A DNA stretch of 64,000 nucleotides from CAIYYO01 sp049299895 (lineage in GTDB: Archaea; Altiarchaeota; Altiarchaeia; IMC4; QMZM01), in NCBI GenBank assembly GCA_049299895.1, contig JBAQYF010000026.1, forward strand, positions 62,001 to 126,000, written 5' to 3'. Under the pieces are notes generated by a model. That model worked only from the letters and a program-made list of their open reading frames with translations, was not told where the DNA came from and made no database searches. A program made the position numbers and the translations under genes. Shown one piece after another: positions 1-7,506 of the stretch (positions are counted from its first letter, which is position 1; each line of letters starts with the position of its first letter).

Positions 1-2
1 GC

Positions 3-74
3 TACTACCTTGACTCCGACACGGTCATCGACGTAGTGAAGAACAACAAAAACCCCAAAAAGCTCCTGGACTAA
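3..74 (+). CDS. C-terminal end of a protein, possibly a GspE/TadA-type secretion ATPase (partial)
   Basis: Only the last 23 codons are inside the window. The reading frame opens at the window edge and stops at TAA 72-74, with text beginning YYLDSDTVIDVVKN. The tail 'YYLDS...VVKNNKNPKKLLD' resembles the C-termini of archaeal VirB11/GspE-type ATPases. Two GspF/TadC-type membrane genes follow within 75 nt on the same strand, the usual order for archaeal type IV pilus-like systems. The assignment is an inference from context and a short resemblance; the catalytic part is outside the window. Confidence 0.4.
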   Translation, partial: YYLDSDTVIDVVKNNKNPKKLLD

Positions 75-145
75 ACGACGCTTAACGCAAGTTTTTATTC
101 TGCCATTCGTACTCTTTAATATTGAAAAAAGGCGGCCTGACAGTA

Positions 146-1018
146 ATGAGATCCCAAAGGATACGCAGCGTTTCACGCATATTCATCTACATAGGAGACC
201 TTCTGACGCACATATCCCCGTTCTTGGCCCTTAACCTAAAACAATCAGGCATAGACAAGGACTATAACGTAACGGCAAGAGAATACCTTTCAGTAGCATT
301 TACAAGCTCCCTGATAATGGGATCACTTGCAGGAATAGCCGTGACTCTCGCCTTGTCCACAGGCACAAAACAATTCGCGAACCTGGGGCCAATACTGGGA
401 GCCTGCGTAGGCTTCCTCAACTACCTGCAATTAGTAACCTACCCAAAAGCCATAGTAAACAAAAGAGTAAAAGACCTCGAAAAAAACCTCCTCTTCGCGC
501 TTAGGACAATACTCGTCCAGATAAGATCCGGGGTCCCCATATTCGACGCATTCGTATCGGTCGCATCCGGAAACTACGGCCAGATATCGGAGGAATTCAG
601 AATAGTAATAGACAAAGCAAGATCAGGAAAACCGGTCCTAGACAGCCTGGAAGAACTCGCAGTACGTAACCCGTCAATGTACTTCCGCCGCGCGATATGG
701 CAAATGGTAAACGCCATGCGATCGGGAAGCGACATAGGAGAGAACCTGGAATGCGTAATAGACGCGCTCGCAAAAGAACAAATGGTCCAGATAAAAGAGT
801 ACAAATCGGTCCTAAACCCCATGGCCATGATGTACATGATGATAGCAGTCATCATACCCTCCCTTGGGATAACGGTAATGATAATCTTATCCACGTTCCC
901 GGGAATGGGAAAATTCGGAGAAAAGAACACCTTCTGGATCCTCCTCGCAGGGGTAACAATGATGCAATTCGTATTCATGAGCATGATAAAATCCAAGAGA
1001 CCGAACCTGATCGGCTAA
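146..1018 (+). CDS. type II secretion/type IV pilus platform protein, GspF/TadB-C family (first of two)
   Basis: This 290-residue multi-pass membrane protein has the T2SSF layout: two N-terminal membrane segments (about residues 45-95), a cytoplasmic four-helix region with the typical 'LFALRTILVQIRSGVPIFDAF' type pattern (read here in two parts: LLFALRTILVQIRSG and VPIFDAF), and a C-terminal hydrophobic pair. Family knowledge: such proteins form the inner-membrane platform on which the assembly ATPase acts to polymerise pilin-like subunits. I place the start at ATG 146; an in-frame TTG at 122 would add eight residues. It is followed after 7 nt by a second protein of the same family, and the end of a possible ATPase gene lies just upstream. 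No pilin gene is visible here. Confidence 0.8.
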   Translation: MRSQRIRSVSRIFIYIGDLLTHISPFLALNLKQSGIDKDYNVTAREYLSVAFTSSLIMGSLAGIAVTLALSTGTKQFANLGPILGACVGFLNYLQLVTYPKAIVNKRVKDLEKNLLFALRTILVQIRSGVPIFDAFVSVASGNYGQISEEFRIVIDKARSGKPVLDSLEELAVRNPSMYFRRAIWQMVNAMRSGSDIGENLECVIDALAKEQMVQIKEYKSVLNPMAMMYMMIAVIIPSLGITVMIILSTFPGMGKFGEKNTFWILLAGVTMMQFVFMSMIKSKRPNLIG

Positions 1019-1025
1019 GAAAACA

Positions 1026-2021
1026 ATGGACCTGTACGCATCTCTTTCAAGATTCATGCCAAGGAAGGCAAGAAAAGACTTCCACCAGCTCATAACATAT
1101 TCATCCATCACAGTAAACCCGGACCAACTCATAGGATTCATAATACTCACGGGAATAGCATTCAGCCTATGGATAAGCCAACTACTTGGAACAAACATCG
1201 GCCTCCTGCCATATCCAGTATGGGTGCTGATAGTCTTCATAGCAATAGAAGCAGTTTTCTATCTATGGATACTATTCTCAGTAGACTCCAAGGCAAAATT
1301 CGCAGAATCAGTCCTGCCCGACGCACTACAACTGATGTCCTCCAACATCCGCGCAGGCCTGACAACGGACCGCGCACTCATCCTGGCCGCAAGACCGGAA
1401 TTCGGACCACTCGCAGACGAGATCAGAAGAGTAGGCAGGGAAACCATGACCGGAAGCAGCCTGGGATCAGCCCTCCTCAAGATAAACCAGAGGATAAAAT
1501 CAGAGAACCTAAGTAAAACAATAGACCTGATAGTAAGCAGCCTGAAATCAGGAGGAAAACTCGCAGACCTCCTAGACCAGACATCAGGAGACCTGAGAGA
1601 CCAGCAGATAGTGCAAAAAGAGATAAGCGCAAGCGTACTACTATACGTCATATTCATATTCATAGCCATCGGACTAGGAGCACCCCTCTTATTCGCAATG
1701 TCAGGCTTCCTGGTACAAATCCTCGGAACGATGGGCTCAAAGATAAGTACAGGCATGGGATCAGACGCCACATTCGGAGGAGGAAAAGCCCCCATGTCCA
1801 TAACCAGCATACAAATAGACAGCACATTCCTGACCCAATACACAGTATTATCCCTGCTATTCTCATCAGTCTTCGGCTCCCTGATAATAGGCCTCATACT
1901 AAAAGGAAACGCCAGAGAAGGATTCAAATACGCACCATTCCTGGTAGCACTATCACTCGGTCTATACTTCCTCGGAACATTCATAATGACCAGCATGTTC
2001 GGACAAATGATCAGGATGTAG
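1026..2021 (+). CDS. type II secretion/type IV pilus platform protein, GspF/TadC family (second of two)
   Basis: This 331-residue membrane protein has the T2SSF fold pattern: hydrophobic segments near residues 35-80, a cytoplasmic helical domain with 'DALQLMSSNIRAGLTTDRAL', and further hydrophobic segments near 205-230 and 270-325. A second conserved stretch, 'SLKSGGKLADLLDQTS', is typical of TadC-like proteins. The gene starts 7 nt after the preceding homologue, so the two are surely cotranscribed and probably form a heteromeric platform like TadB/TadC. The region around residues 238-255 is Gly/Ser-rich and looks like an external loop. The exact exported filament or substrate cannot be read from this window. 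Confidence 0.82.
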   Translation: MDLYASLSRFMPRKARKDFHQLITYSSITVNPDQLIGFIILTGIAFSLWISQLLGTNIGLLPYPVWVLIVFIAIEAVFYLWILFSVDSKAKFAESVLPDALQLMSSNIRAGLTTDRALILAARPEFGPLADEIRRVGRETMTGSSLGSALLKINQRIKSENLSKTIDLIVSSLKSGGKLADLLDQTSGDLRDQQIVQKEISASVLLYVIFIFIAIGLGAPLLFAMSGFLVQILGTMGSKISTGMGSDATFGGGKAPMSITSIQIDSTFLTQYTVLSLLFSSVFGSLIIGLILKGNAREGFKYAPFLVALSLGLYFLGTFIMTSMFGQMIRM

Positions 2022-2079
2022 CAGGACCTCTCCGCAAGGATGCTCACGACCCCAAAAGAAAAAGTGCCCAACAAGGCAT

Positions 2080-2118
2080 GCAGGCTACGCCTGCAAAGCG
2101 AGGGTCTGCGACCCCGCT
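2080..2118. repeat. two adjacent short-loop hairpins between convergent genes
   Basis: GCAGGC/GCCTGC pair around a TAC loop (2080-2094), and AGCG-A-GGGTC/GACCC-CGCT around a TGC loop (2097-2118, one bulged A). They lie in the 184-nt gap between the convergent platform gene and isomerase gene. No U-run follows directly. They may be a bidirectional terminator structure or a palindromic repeat element; nothing else is recognisable in the gap. Confidence 0.55.
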
Positions 2119-2205
2119 GTACGCCGGGTTTAATCTATAGCTCTAATTATCTTCTAAACGCTTTAAAAGAAAAAATAATATGTAAGCCACGGGAATATGC
2201 GTGTT

Positions 2206-3132
2206 TTACACCCCCAATTCCCACCCGAACTTCTCCTTCAGTATGCTGTACACCGCCTGGGGAGGTATAACGCCATATTCGGTGACTATCATGCTGATAT
2301 ACGATACATCCGTTATGTCGAACGCAGGGTTCCTGACTTTCAGTTTCCTGATCTTTCCCGGCTCCAGGACCTCTGATGCGTCTCTTTCTTCGATAGGGAT
2401 GACTGATCCCAGCAGGCTCTGGGGGGAGAACTTGATTGACTCTGTTGCAACGATGAAGTCGATGTTGAGCTCCTTTGCGCAAATCGCCACCTGGGAGGTT
2501 CCTATCTTGTTCAGAAGGTCGCCGTTGGCGCATAATGTATCGGCTCCGACGAACACTTTGTCTACGTGCATCTTCTTCATCATGAGATGGACTGCGGAGT
2601 CGACGATCATTGTTGTCGGGATGCCGTATGACGTGAGCGCTTTAGCCGTCAGGTGTCCCTGGAAACGAGGCCTGCTTTCCGTGCATACTACCTCTATTTT
2701 CTTGCCTTCATCCCATGCCTTCTTGAGTATTTCGACCACAGTATCGCTGTTGCAGTGAGTCAGGATGAGATCTCCGTCTTCTATGAGGTTCGAGCCTATC
2801 CCCGCGATGGTTATCAGCGCTTTTTCCTGTTCGGAGACGAATTTTCCAGTCTCGGATAACATCTTCTTGCGGAATTCCAAAAGCGGGAGTTCCTTGTTTT
2901 TCTCCGAGAGGTAAACGATGTAGTTCACGGCGTTCGGGAGGGAAACCGCCGTGGGTCTTGCGCCTTTCAGCTTTTTCCCCGCGACTGATAGCTTCTTTGC
3001 CAGTTCCTTTGTATCCTTCGCGTCAGACTGCGCAACTATTGTAAGCGCATTAACAGCGGCTATGGCGATATCAAGAGCCCCGCGTACGCGCATTGTCCTA
3101 ATGTCTTCGACGGTTTGTTCAAGACTTGTCAT
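2206..3132 (-). CDS. ribose-1,5-bisphosphate isomerase (eIF2B alpha/beta/delta family)
   Basis: The 308-residue protein belongs to the eIF2B/MtnA/R15P isomerase superfamily and has the archaeal R15P isomerase hallmarks: 'THCNSD' with the candidate catalytic Cys127, 'SRPRFQG' (154-159), and 'VGADTL' with candidate catalytic Asp198. Family knowledge: the enzyme converts ribose 1,5-bisphosphate to ribulose 1,5-bisphosphate in the archaeal AMP/nucleoside salvage route that feeds form III Rubisco. AMP phosphorylase and Rubisco are not in this window. An eIF2B-like or methylthioribose-1-phosphate isomerase role is the alternative, but the length and motif set favour R15P isomerase. It is transcribed divergently from the carbamoyltransferase gene and seems leaderless. 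Confidence 0.85.
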   Translation of the reverse strand: MTSLEQTVEDIRTMRVRGALDIAIAAVNALTIVAQSDAKDTKELAKKLSVAGKKLKGARPTAVSLPNAVNYIVYLSEKNKELPLLEFRKKMLSETGKFVSEQEKALITIAGIGSNLIEDGDLILTHCNSDTVVEILKKAWDEGKKIEVVCTESRPRFQGHLTAKALTSYGIPTTMIVDSAVHLMMKKMHVDKVFVGADTLCANGDLLNKIGTSQVAICAKELNIDFIVATESIKFSPQSLLGSVIPIEERDASEVLEPGKIRKLKVRNPAFDITDVSYISMIVTEYGVIPPQAVYSILKEKFGWELGV

Positions 3133-3171
3133 ATTTATCTATTTAAAAAGCGTAAAGAAATATATAAGAAT
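3133..3171. promoter_or_regulatory. divergent leaderless promoter pair
   Basis: The 39-nt gap between two divergent start codons holds an AT box for each direction. TATTTAAAAA at 3140-3149 lies about 25-30 nt before the plus-strand ATG 3172. CTTATATATT, read on the minus strand near 3160-3170, lies about 30 nt before ATG 3132. The spacing implies transcripts with almost no 5' leader and promoters that overlap back to back. Confidence 0.55.
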
Positions 3172-4098
3172 ATGGTAAAAGACCTTCTTTCTATTACAGA
3201 CTATAAGTCGGAAGAACTATTGGACCTGGTGAAGTATACCGACGAAGTAAAACGTAATCCGGAGAGATTTAAGAAGGCACTCGAAGAAAAGAAGATAGTC
3301 ATGATCTTTGAAAAGCCCTCCACGAGAACCAGGGTCTCATTCGAGGCAGCGATCCTCGAACTGGGGGGCCATGCGATAAACATCACCAGGAATACAAGCC
3401 AGCTGGACAGGGGAGAGACCCCCTCGGACAGCGCGAAGGCTCTTGAAAGATACGTTGACGCAATAGTTGCAAGGGTGGACAAGCATGAGACCCTCGTAGA
3501 GATGGGGGAAAGCGCCCGCGTACCGGTGATAAACGCCTTGTCGGATCTGGAACACCCCTGCCAGATAATCTCCGACCTGTACACTATATATGAGAAATCA
3601 GGCACGCTGTCGGGCATAAAAATAGCATACCTCGGAGACGCGAATAACGTCTGCAACTCGCTTATGCTGGGATGCGCCTTGACAGGAATAACGCTCCACG
3701 TCGCTACGCCCGGTGAATACGCCCCTAAAAAAGCATTGATCGAAAAAAGCCAGGCATTGGCGAAGAAGACGGGCGCAAAAATCGAGGTCACAGAAGACCC
3801 ATACAAGGCCGCCGAGAACGCAGACTATCTATACACGGACGTATGGATAAGCATGGGCCAGGAAAACGAAAAGAAGAACAATACGAAAGTCTTCCAGGCA
3901 TACCAGATAAATGACAAACTTTTGTCCAAAGCCAAAAAAGGGGCTTACGTCATGCACTGCCTGCCAGCCCACAGGGGCATGGAGATAACAGGAGAAGTAA
4001 TGGACGGCCCAAGATCGATAGTATGGGACCAGGCAGAAAACAGATTACATGCACAGAAAGCAATCCTCCTGAAGCTATTGAAAAAAAATAAGGGATAA
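3172..4098 (+). CDS. argF: ornithine carbamoyltransferase
   Basis: This 308-residue protein has the carbamoyl phosphate site 'STRTR' (50-54), 'HPCQ' (128-131), the ornithine-loop sequence 'SMG' (227-229, within DVWISMGQE) and 'HCLPAHRG' (262-269). The SMG and HCLP motifs separate ornithine from aspartate carbamoyltransferases. It makes citrulline from ornithine and carbamoyl phosphate in arginine synthesis, or works in reverse in arginine catabolism. No other arg gene is nearby. I choose ATG 3172 rather than an upstream in-frame codon at 3115, because 3172 matches the family's N-terminus and the TATA box lies just before it. The gene converges on the coiled-coil gene with a 6-nt gap. Confidence 0.95.
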   Translation: MVKDLLSITDYKSEELLDLVKYTDEVKRNPERFKKALEEKKIVMIFEKPSTRTRVSFEAAILELGGHAINITRNTSQLDRGETPSDSAKALERYVDAIVARVDKHETLVEMGESARVPVINALSDLEHPCQIISDLYTIYEKSGTLSGIKIAYLGDANNVCNSLMLGCALTGITLHVATPGEYAPKKALIEKSQALAKKTGAKIEVTEDPYKAAENADYLYTDVWISMGQENEKKNNTKVFQAYQINDKLLSKAKKGAYVMHCLPAHRGMEITGEVMDGPRSIVWDQAENRLHAQKAILLKLLKKNKG

Positions 4099-4104
4099 AG
4101 AGGA

Positions 4105-5082
4105 TTAATCAGACGTATCTTCCTCGTCTTCTTCAGAATCCAAGGCATCCGGCTGGACCTGCGCCGCAGGCTCCTCTTTTTTGTCGAGGTTTATCTCTCC
4201 TTTTTCCAGGAGCAACCGGAAGTCGTCTATGGAAAGCCTCTTACTTGTCTGTAATTTCTCCTTTGCTTCAGACAGGTCTTTGTCGCGCTTGCGATCCTCT
4301 CTTTCGCTTCTGATCTTCTCCATGTCGTCAAGGTAGGGAGAAAGTTTATCCTGATATACTTTTATCTCGTTCTTTATCTCGTTGACCTTGTCCCGCAGGG
4401 GGTTCATGGCGTCGTATTTCTCCAGGAGCTTCTTATGGAATTCGTCGGACTCCTTTCGCAGCCTGCTTACTTCCTTGTAGACGCGCATAGCCTCTTCGTG
4501 CTGTTCCTGCGAGGCCTTTGCTATGCCTTGAATCTCTTCGTGTATCTTGTCCAGTTCGGTTTTTAATTTCTGGACGTCACCGTAACCCGACAGGATCGTC
4601 TGGTGAACGGTATCTGCTTTCTTGGCTACTTCCACGCGCTCGGATATCTCGAATATCTTGTCGAATATCCTTATCTCCTCGGCGAGGGCAATATCCCTGG
4701 AAAGCAGGACATCCAGGTCGCCCGAGTATCTTCCCAGAAGCGATTGATCGGTTCCGCCGGCAGCCTTGTTTAGTTCGTCTCTTACGTTCTTGCTGTCGCG
4801 TATGTTCTTTGTGATCTCTTTTATCTGATTTATGAGTTGGCTGCGTTTTTCCTTCAGGGCGGCTATCTTTTGGTTTAGTTCGTCCCTGTTGGCGGTGAAT
4901 AGACGGGCTTCCTCGCTCATCTTGTTGGCCTTCTCGGTGGTCTCGTCCCTTTTGGCCCTCCAGGAGTCGGCATCCTTTTTATGGATGTTCACGTCTCTGT
5001 ACAGGTCTTTGATCTGCTTGTCCCTCGCGTCGATCTCGTGCCGCAGGGAATTCACATGGTCCTTAAGTTCTTTCTCGTTCAT
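4105..5082 (-). CDS. long coiled-coil protein, archaeal COG1340-like
   Basis: The 325-residue protein is almost wholly charged alpha-helix with heptad patterns, from about residue 3 to 280, and ends in an acidic tail (DSEEDEEDTSD). It resembles the archaeal coiled-coil family usually labelled COG1340, whose role is not established. There is no signal peptide or membrane segment, so it should be cytoplasmic. A second coiled-coil gene lies 65 nt upstream on the same strand; its tail is basic where this one is acidic, which suggests but does not show that the two associate. SMC-like ATPase motifs are absent, so this is not an SMC fragment with a nucleotide-binding head. Confidence 0.7.
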   Translation of the reverse strand: MNEKELKDHVNSLRHEIDARDKQIKDLYRDVNIHKKDADSWRAKRDETTEKANKMSEEARLFTANRDELNQKIAALKEKRSQLINQIKEITKNIRDSKNVRDELNKAAGGTDQSLLGRYSGDLDVLLSRDIALAEEIRIFDKIFEISERVEVAKKADTVHQTILSGYGDVQKLKTELDKIHEEIQGIAKASQEQHEEAMRVYKEVSRLRKESDEFHKKLLEKYDAMNPLRDKVNEIKNEIKVYQDKLSPYLDDMEKIRSEREDRKRDKDLSEAKEKLQTSKRLSIDDFRLLLEKGEINLDKKEEPAAQVQPDALDSEEDEEDTSD

Positions 5083-5147
5083 GTTAAGGGCTAAATTCTA
5101 AAAAAATTAATAGATAGATTATTTAAAACTTGGATGTAATAAATGGA

Positions 5148-5678
5148 TTAATCGGAGGAGGGCTGTTTCTTCTTCGTAGCCTTGGCCGCTTTCACGACTT
5201 TCTTGGGTTTTTTGACTACTTTCCTTACCTTCTTGGCAGCCTCGGAACCGGATGCCTGCGCTCCTTTTTCTTCTTTCTTGTGGTTCTTTGCATCTGCTAT
5301 CTCCTTGATTTTGTTAGTCCAAAACGACGCACCTTCCTCATGACCTGTGATCTGGGCCTTCAGCCATTTGTGGCGGGCTTTTGGATCGCTTTCGGAGGGG
5401 CCGAAGCTTCGAGAGGAGGTCTCCTTAAGGCTTTTAAGCTCTTCAGAGAGGCGAGATAGTTCTTGTTCGGTATTATTCATGGCAGTCTGATATTTCTCGT
5501 GCTGCGAGGGATTGGTCTTGGATTCGTCCACCCAGTAGCGGAGCTGTTCTTTCTTCTCCTTTAAGACAAATAAACGGTCCAGTATATCGTATTCCCGCTT
5601 GTACTCGGTTATGAAATTCTGATGCTTTTCCACGAGCAGTTGGGAAAGATCCTCTTTTGCTAGCTTCTGCGATGCCAT
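5148..5678 (-). CDS. coiled-coil protein with a Lys/Ala/Pro-rich basic tail
   Basis: This 176-residue protein has a helical, coiled-coil-like first 130 residues and a C-terminal tail of about 40 residues built of KK, AKA and KPKK units. Such tails occur on DNA- or RNA-binding proteins such as histone H1-like proteins. I do not recognise a named family. Its N-terminal part looks like the DPANN/euryarchaeal small coiled-coil proteins that accompany COG1340 members, but that is only a resemblance. It precedes the acidic-tailed coiled-coil gene on the same strand. The start ATG 5678 has only about 58 nt to the next gene. Confidence 0.6.
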   Translation of the reverse strand: MASQKLAKEDLSQLLVEKHQNFITEYKREYDILDRLFVLKEKKEQLRYWVDESKTNPSQHEKYQTAMNNTEQELSRLSEELKSLKETSSRSFGPSESDPKARHKWLKAQITGHEEGASFWTNKIKEIADAKNHKKEEKGAQASGSEAAKKVRKVVKKPKKVVKAAKATKKKQPSSD

Positions 5679-5736
5679 TGTTTGGAATATTAACTAGGTA
5701 CTCAATTTTTAAATAGTAGGCATTAATCCGGCCATT

Positions 5737-6357
5737 TTATTCCGCTTTGTAGCGGAATACGAACCAAAGCCTTTGGAATGCCGTGAAATTAGCGAGAATG
5801 GCAGCCGCCGCCACTATGTAAACCAGCCATAGGATGTTTTGGATTCCTAAAAGGAGACCAACATATAAAAGGGCGAGTCTTTCCGCCCGCTCCAGGAGGC
5901 CGCCCATGCGCCGGAGGTCCCCCTGGTCTGTGACTACTTTGCGGTGATCCGCGTAAGCCCTGATGAGAGTGGGCATTATCGCGCCGAATAGGAGGATGTT
6001 TATCCAGACATAACTCGGGACCAGGAATACGGGTCCTCCGTCCATCAAAAAGAACATCAGACCCAGGTACAGCAGGAACTCTACGTAGCGGTCTATGACC
6101 CCGTCAAGGAACGCACCCATGGCAGAGACCCTGCTTGTGACGCGGGCAACAGCGCCGTCAATAGCGTCGATGACTCCTGATGCGAGGAAGAACACAAGGC
6201 CCCACAGGAGGCTGTGATACGTGACAAGAGACACAAATCCGAGGATTGCAGGGATTATTGCAAGAACGGTCCATGCGTTGGGCGATAGGCCGATGTGAGA
6301 AAAGATCATTCCCAGTTTCACGGAAAGTTTCTCTGTATCGAAAAAGGCTTTTAGCAT
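5737..6357 (-). CDS. CDP-alcohol phosphatidyltransferase (archaetidylinositol phosphate synthase-like)
   Basis: The 206-residue membrane enzyme carries the complete CDP-alcohol phosphotransferase signature: Asp64-x2-Asp67-Gly68-x2-Ala71-Arg72-x8-Gly81-x3-Asp85-x3-Asp89. About six hydrophobic segments follow the family layout. Family knowledge: it exchanges CMP on a CDP-activated archaeal diether lipid for an alcohol headgroup, in archaea most often inositol phosphate; glycerol phosphate is the main alternative. With the GGGP synthase at 58844-59578 this gives two steps of archaeal phospholipid synthesis in the window. A GTGAT sequence lies about 5-9 nt before the ATG and can serve as a ribosome binding site. 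Confidence 0.88.
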   Translation of the reverse strand: MLKAFFDTEKLSVKLGMIFSHIGLSPNAWTVLAIIPAILGFVSLVTYHSLLWGLVFFLASGVIDAIDGAVARVTSRVSAMGAFLDGVIDRYVEFLLYLGLMFFLMDGGPVFLVPSYVWINILLFGAIMPTLIRAYADHRKVVTDQGDLRRMGGLLERAERLALLYVGLLLGIQNILWLVYIVAAAAILANFTAFQRLWFVFRYKAE

Positions 6358-6445
6358 TTGATATCACGCAAGGAAAATAGAATAAAATATTTTTTTGTAT
6401 AAAGATATAGAAACAGGGGAATATATAAAGGGATGGAAGAAGCAC

Positions 6446-6856
6446 TCACCGTTTCTTAGCCTCTTCTTTTATCCATTCACACGCTGCATCCGCTTTCATG
6501 AGTTTGCCGGTCTCGGAAGGGTCCGTTATCTCTATGTCAAATGCCCATCCATCGCCGTACGGGTCTTTGTTCATGTAGGTCGGGTCGTCGTTGAGCTTTT
6601 CGTTGATCGCAATTATCTTGCCGGACAGGGGGGCATACAATTTCCCGACCCATTTACCGGTCTCAACGGTTCCCACTTCCGCTCCCTGGGAAACAACGTC
6701 TCCTTCGAAGGGGAGCTCCACGTAGCTTATGTCTCCCGCAAGCTTCTGGGCATAGTCTATCAGGCCTACGCGGGCGACGTTTCCCGTGATCCTGGCCCAC
6801 ATGAATCCCTTCTGGTAATACAAGTCGTCCGGCATCTGGTATCCAACTGCTTCCAT
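6446..6856 (-). CDS. gcvH: glycine cleavage system H protein (lipoyl carrier)
   Basis: This 136-residue protein has the full-length H-protein fold. The lipoylation loop 'VETGKW' places the lipoyl-lysine at Lys68, followed by the 'APLSGKI' hairpin. H protein normally carries the aminomethyl group between P, T and L proteins of glycine cleavage, and in some organisms donates lipoate to other enzymes. No gcvP, gcvT, lpd, lplA or lipA lies in the window. It stands alone between the phosphatidyltransferase and the DUF350 gene, with about 85 nt of spacer on each side. Whether a full glycine cleavage system exists cannot be told here. Confidence 0.93.
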   Translation of the reverse strand: MEAVGYQMPDDLYYQKGFMWARITGNVARVGLIDYAQKLAGDISYVELPFEGDVVSQGAEVGTVETGKWVGKLYAPLSGKIIAINEKLNDDPTYMNKDPYGDGWAFDIEITDPSETGKLMKADAACEWIKEEAKKR

Positions 6857-6939
6857 TTTGAATACTTAATTATGGGGGGCTGAGAATTAAATATAAAACA
6901 GGAAATAGATAAAAAAAGAAAAAATATACATGCAGAGGC

Positions 6940-7437
6940 TTATAAAGCGACCCCTACCGCCCGGGCTATTCCTGAAACTCCCGCCTGGACTACGAAGGAA
7001 ACCGCTATCAGCACGCCTGCCATCAGTATTGCTACGGCCACGTTCCCTTTCTTTATCTCGGCCATTTCGTCTATGCCCTTGGTTATCTTGTCCAGAACGT
7101 TAATCGCCATGTAGATAGCAACGACTGCGAGGATTATCCCCACCAGCAACTGTATTACTCCGGCTATTATCGCGTTAACGGAAAAGCCGAGAGTCAGCGC
7201 CCCGGTCAGTCCCACGACTCCCGACTGCACGACGTTTGCTATCGACAGGATTATTGCCGCCTGCAGTATTCCTACCGCAACGTTCCCTTTCTTTAGTTCT
7301 TCTTCTTCGTCTATGCCCTTGGTAAACTTGCCGAACATCGACAGACCGATGTATATTGATGCAATCGCCAAAATCAGGCCGACAATAAGCTGCACTACAC
7401 CGATTCCAACACCCATAATCATCTGAGTTGTGTCCAT
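6940..7437 (-). CDS. DUF350-type membrane protein with internal duplication
   Basis: The 165-residue protein consists of two similar halves, each with two hydrophobic segments around a loop with TKGID, followed by KKGNVAV. The first half spans about residues 10-80, the second 90-160. DUF350 proteins are usually about 130-140 residues; the function is not established. The charged loops (EEEELKKGN and MAEIKKGN) probably lie on the same side of the membrane. The gene is preceded by an AT-rich 69-nt spacer and shares no clear pathway with its neighbours. Confidence 0.78.
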   Translation of the reverse strand: MDTTQMIMGVGIGVVQLIVGLILAIASIYIGLSMFGKFTKGIDEEEELKKGNVAVGILQAAIILSIANVVQSGVVGLTGALTLGFSVNAIIAGVIQLLVGIILAVVAIYMAINVLDKITKGIDEMAEIKKGNVAVAILMAGVLIAVSFVVQAGVSGIARAVGVAL

Positions 7438-7506
7438 TTTTTTGTATATTAGAAATTTTTTAGTTTATATAATATAGAAAAGCAATATAAAAAGCAACCC
7501 AGCGCA

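Noticed and set aside
3115..3171. Longer start of ornithine carbamoyltransferase
   Set aside because: It would lie inside the divergent promoter and add 19 residues not expected for the family.
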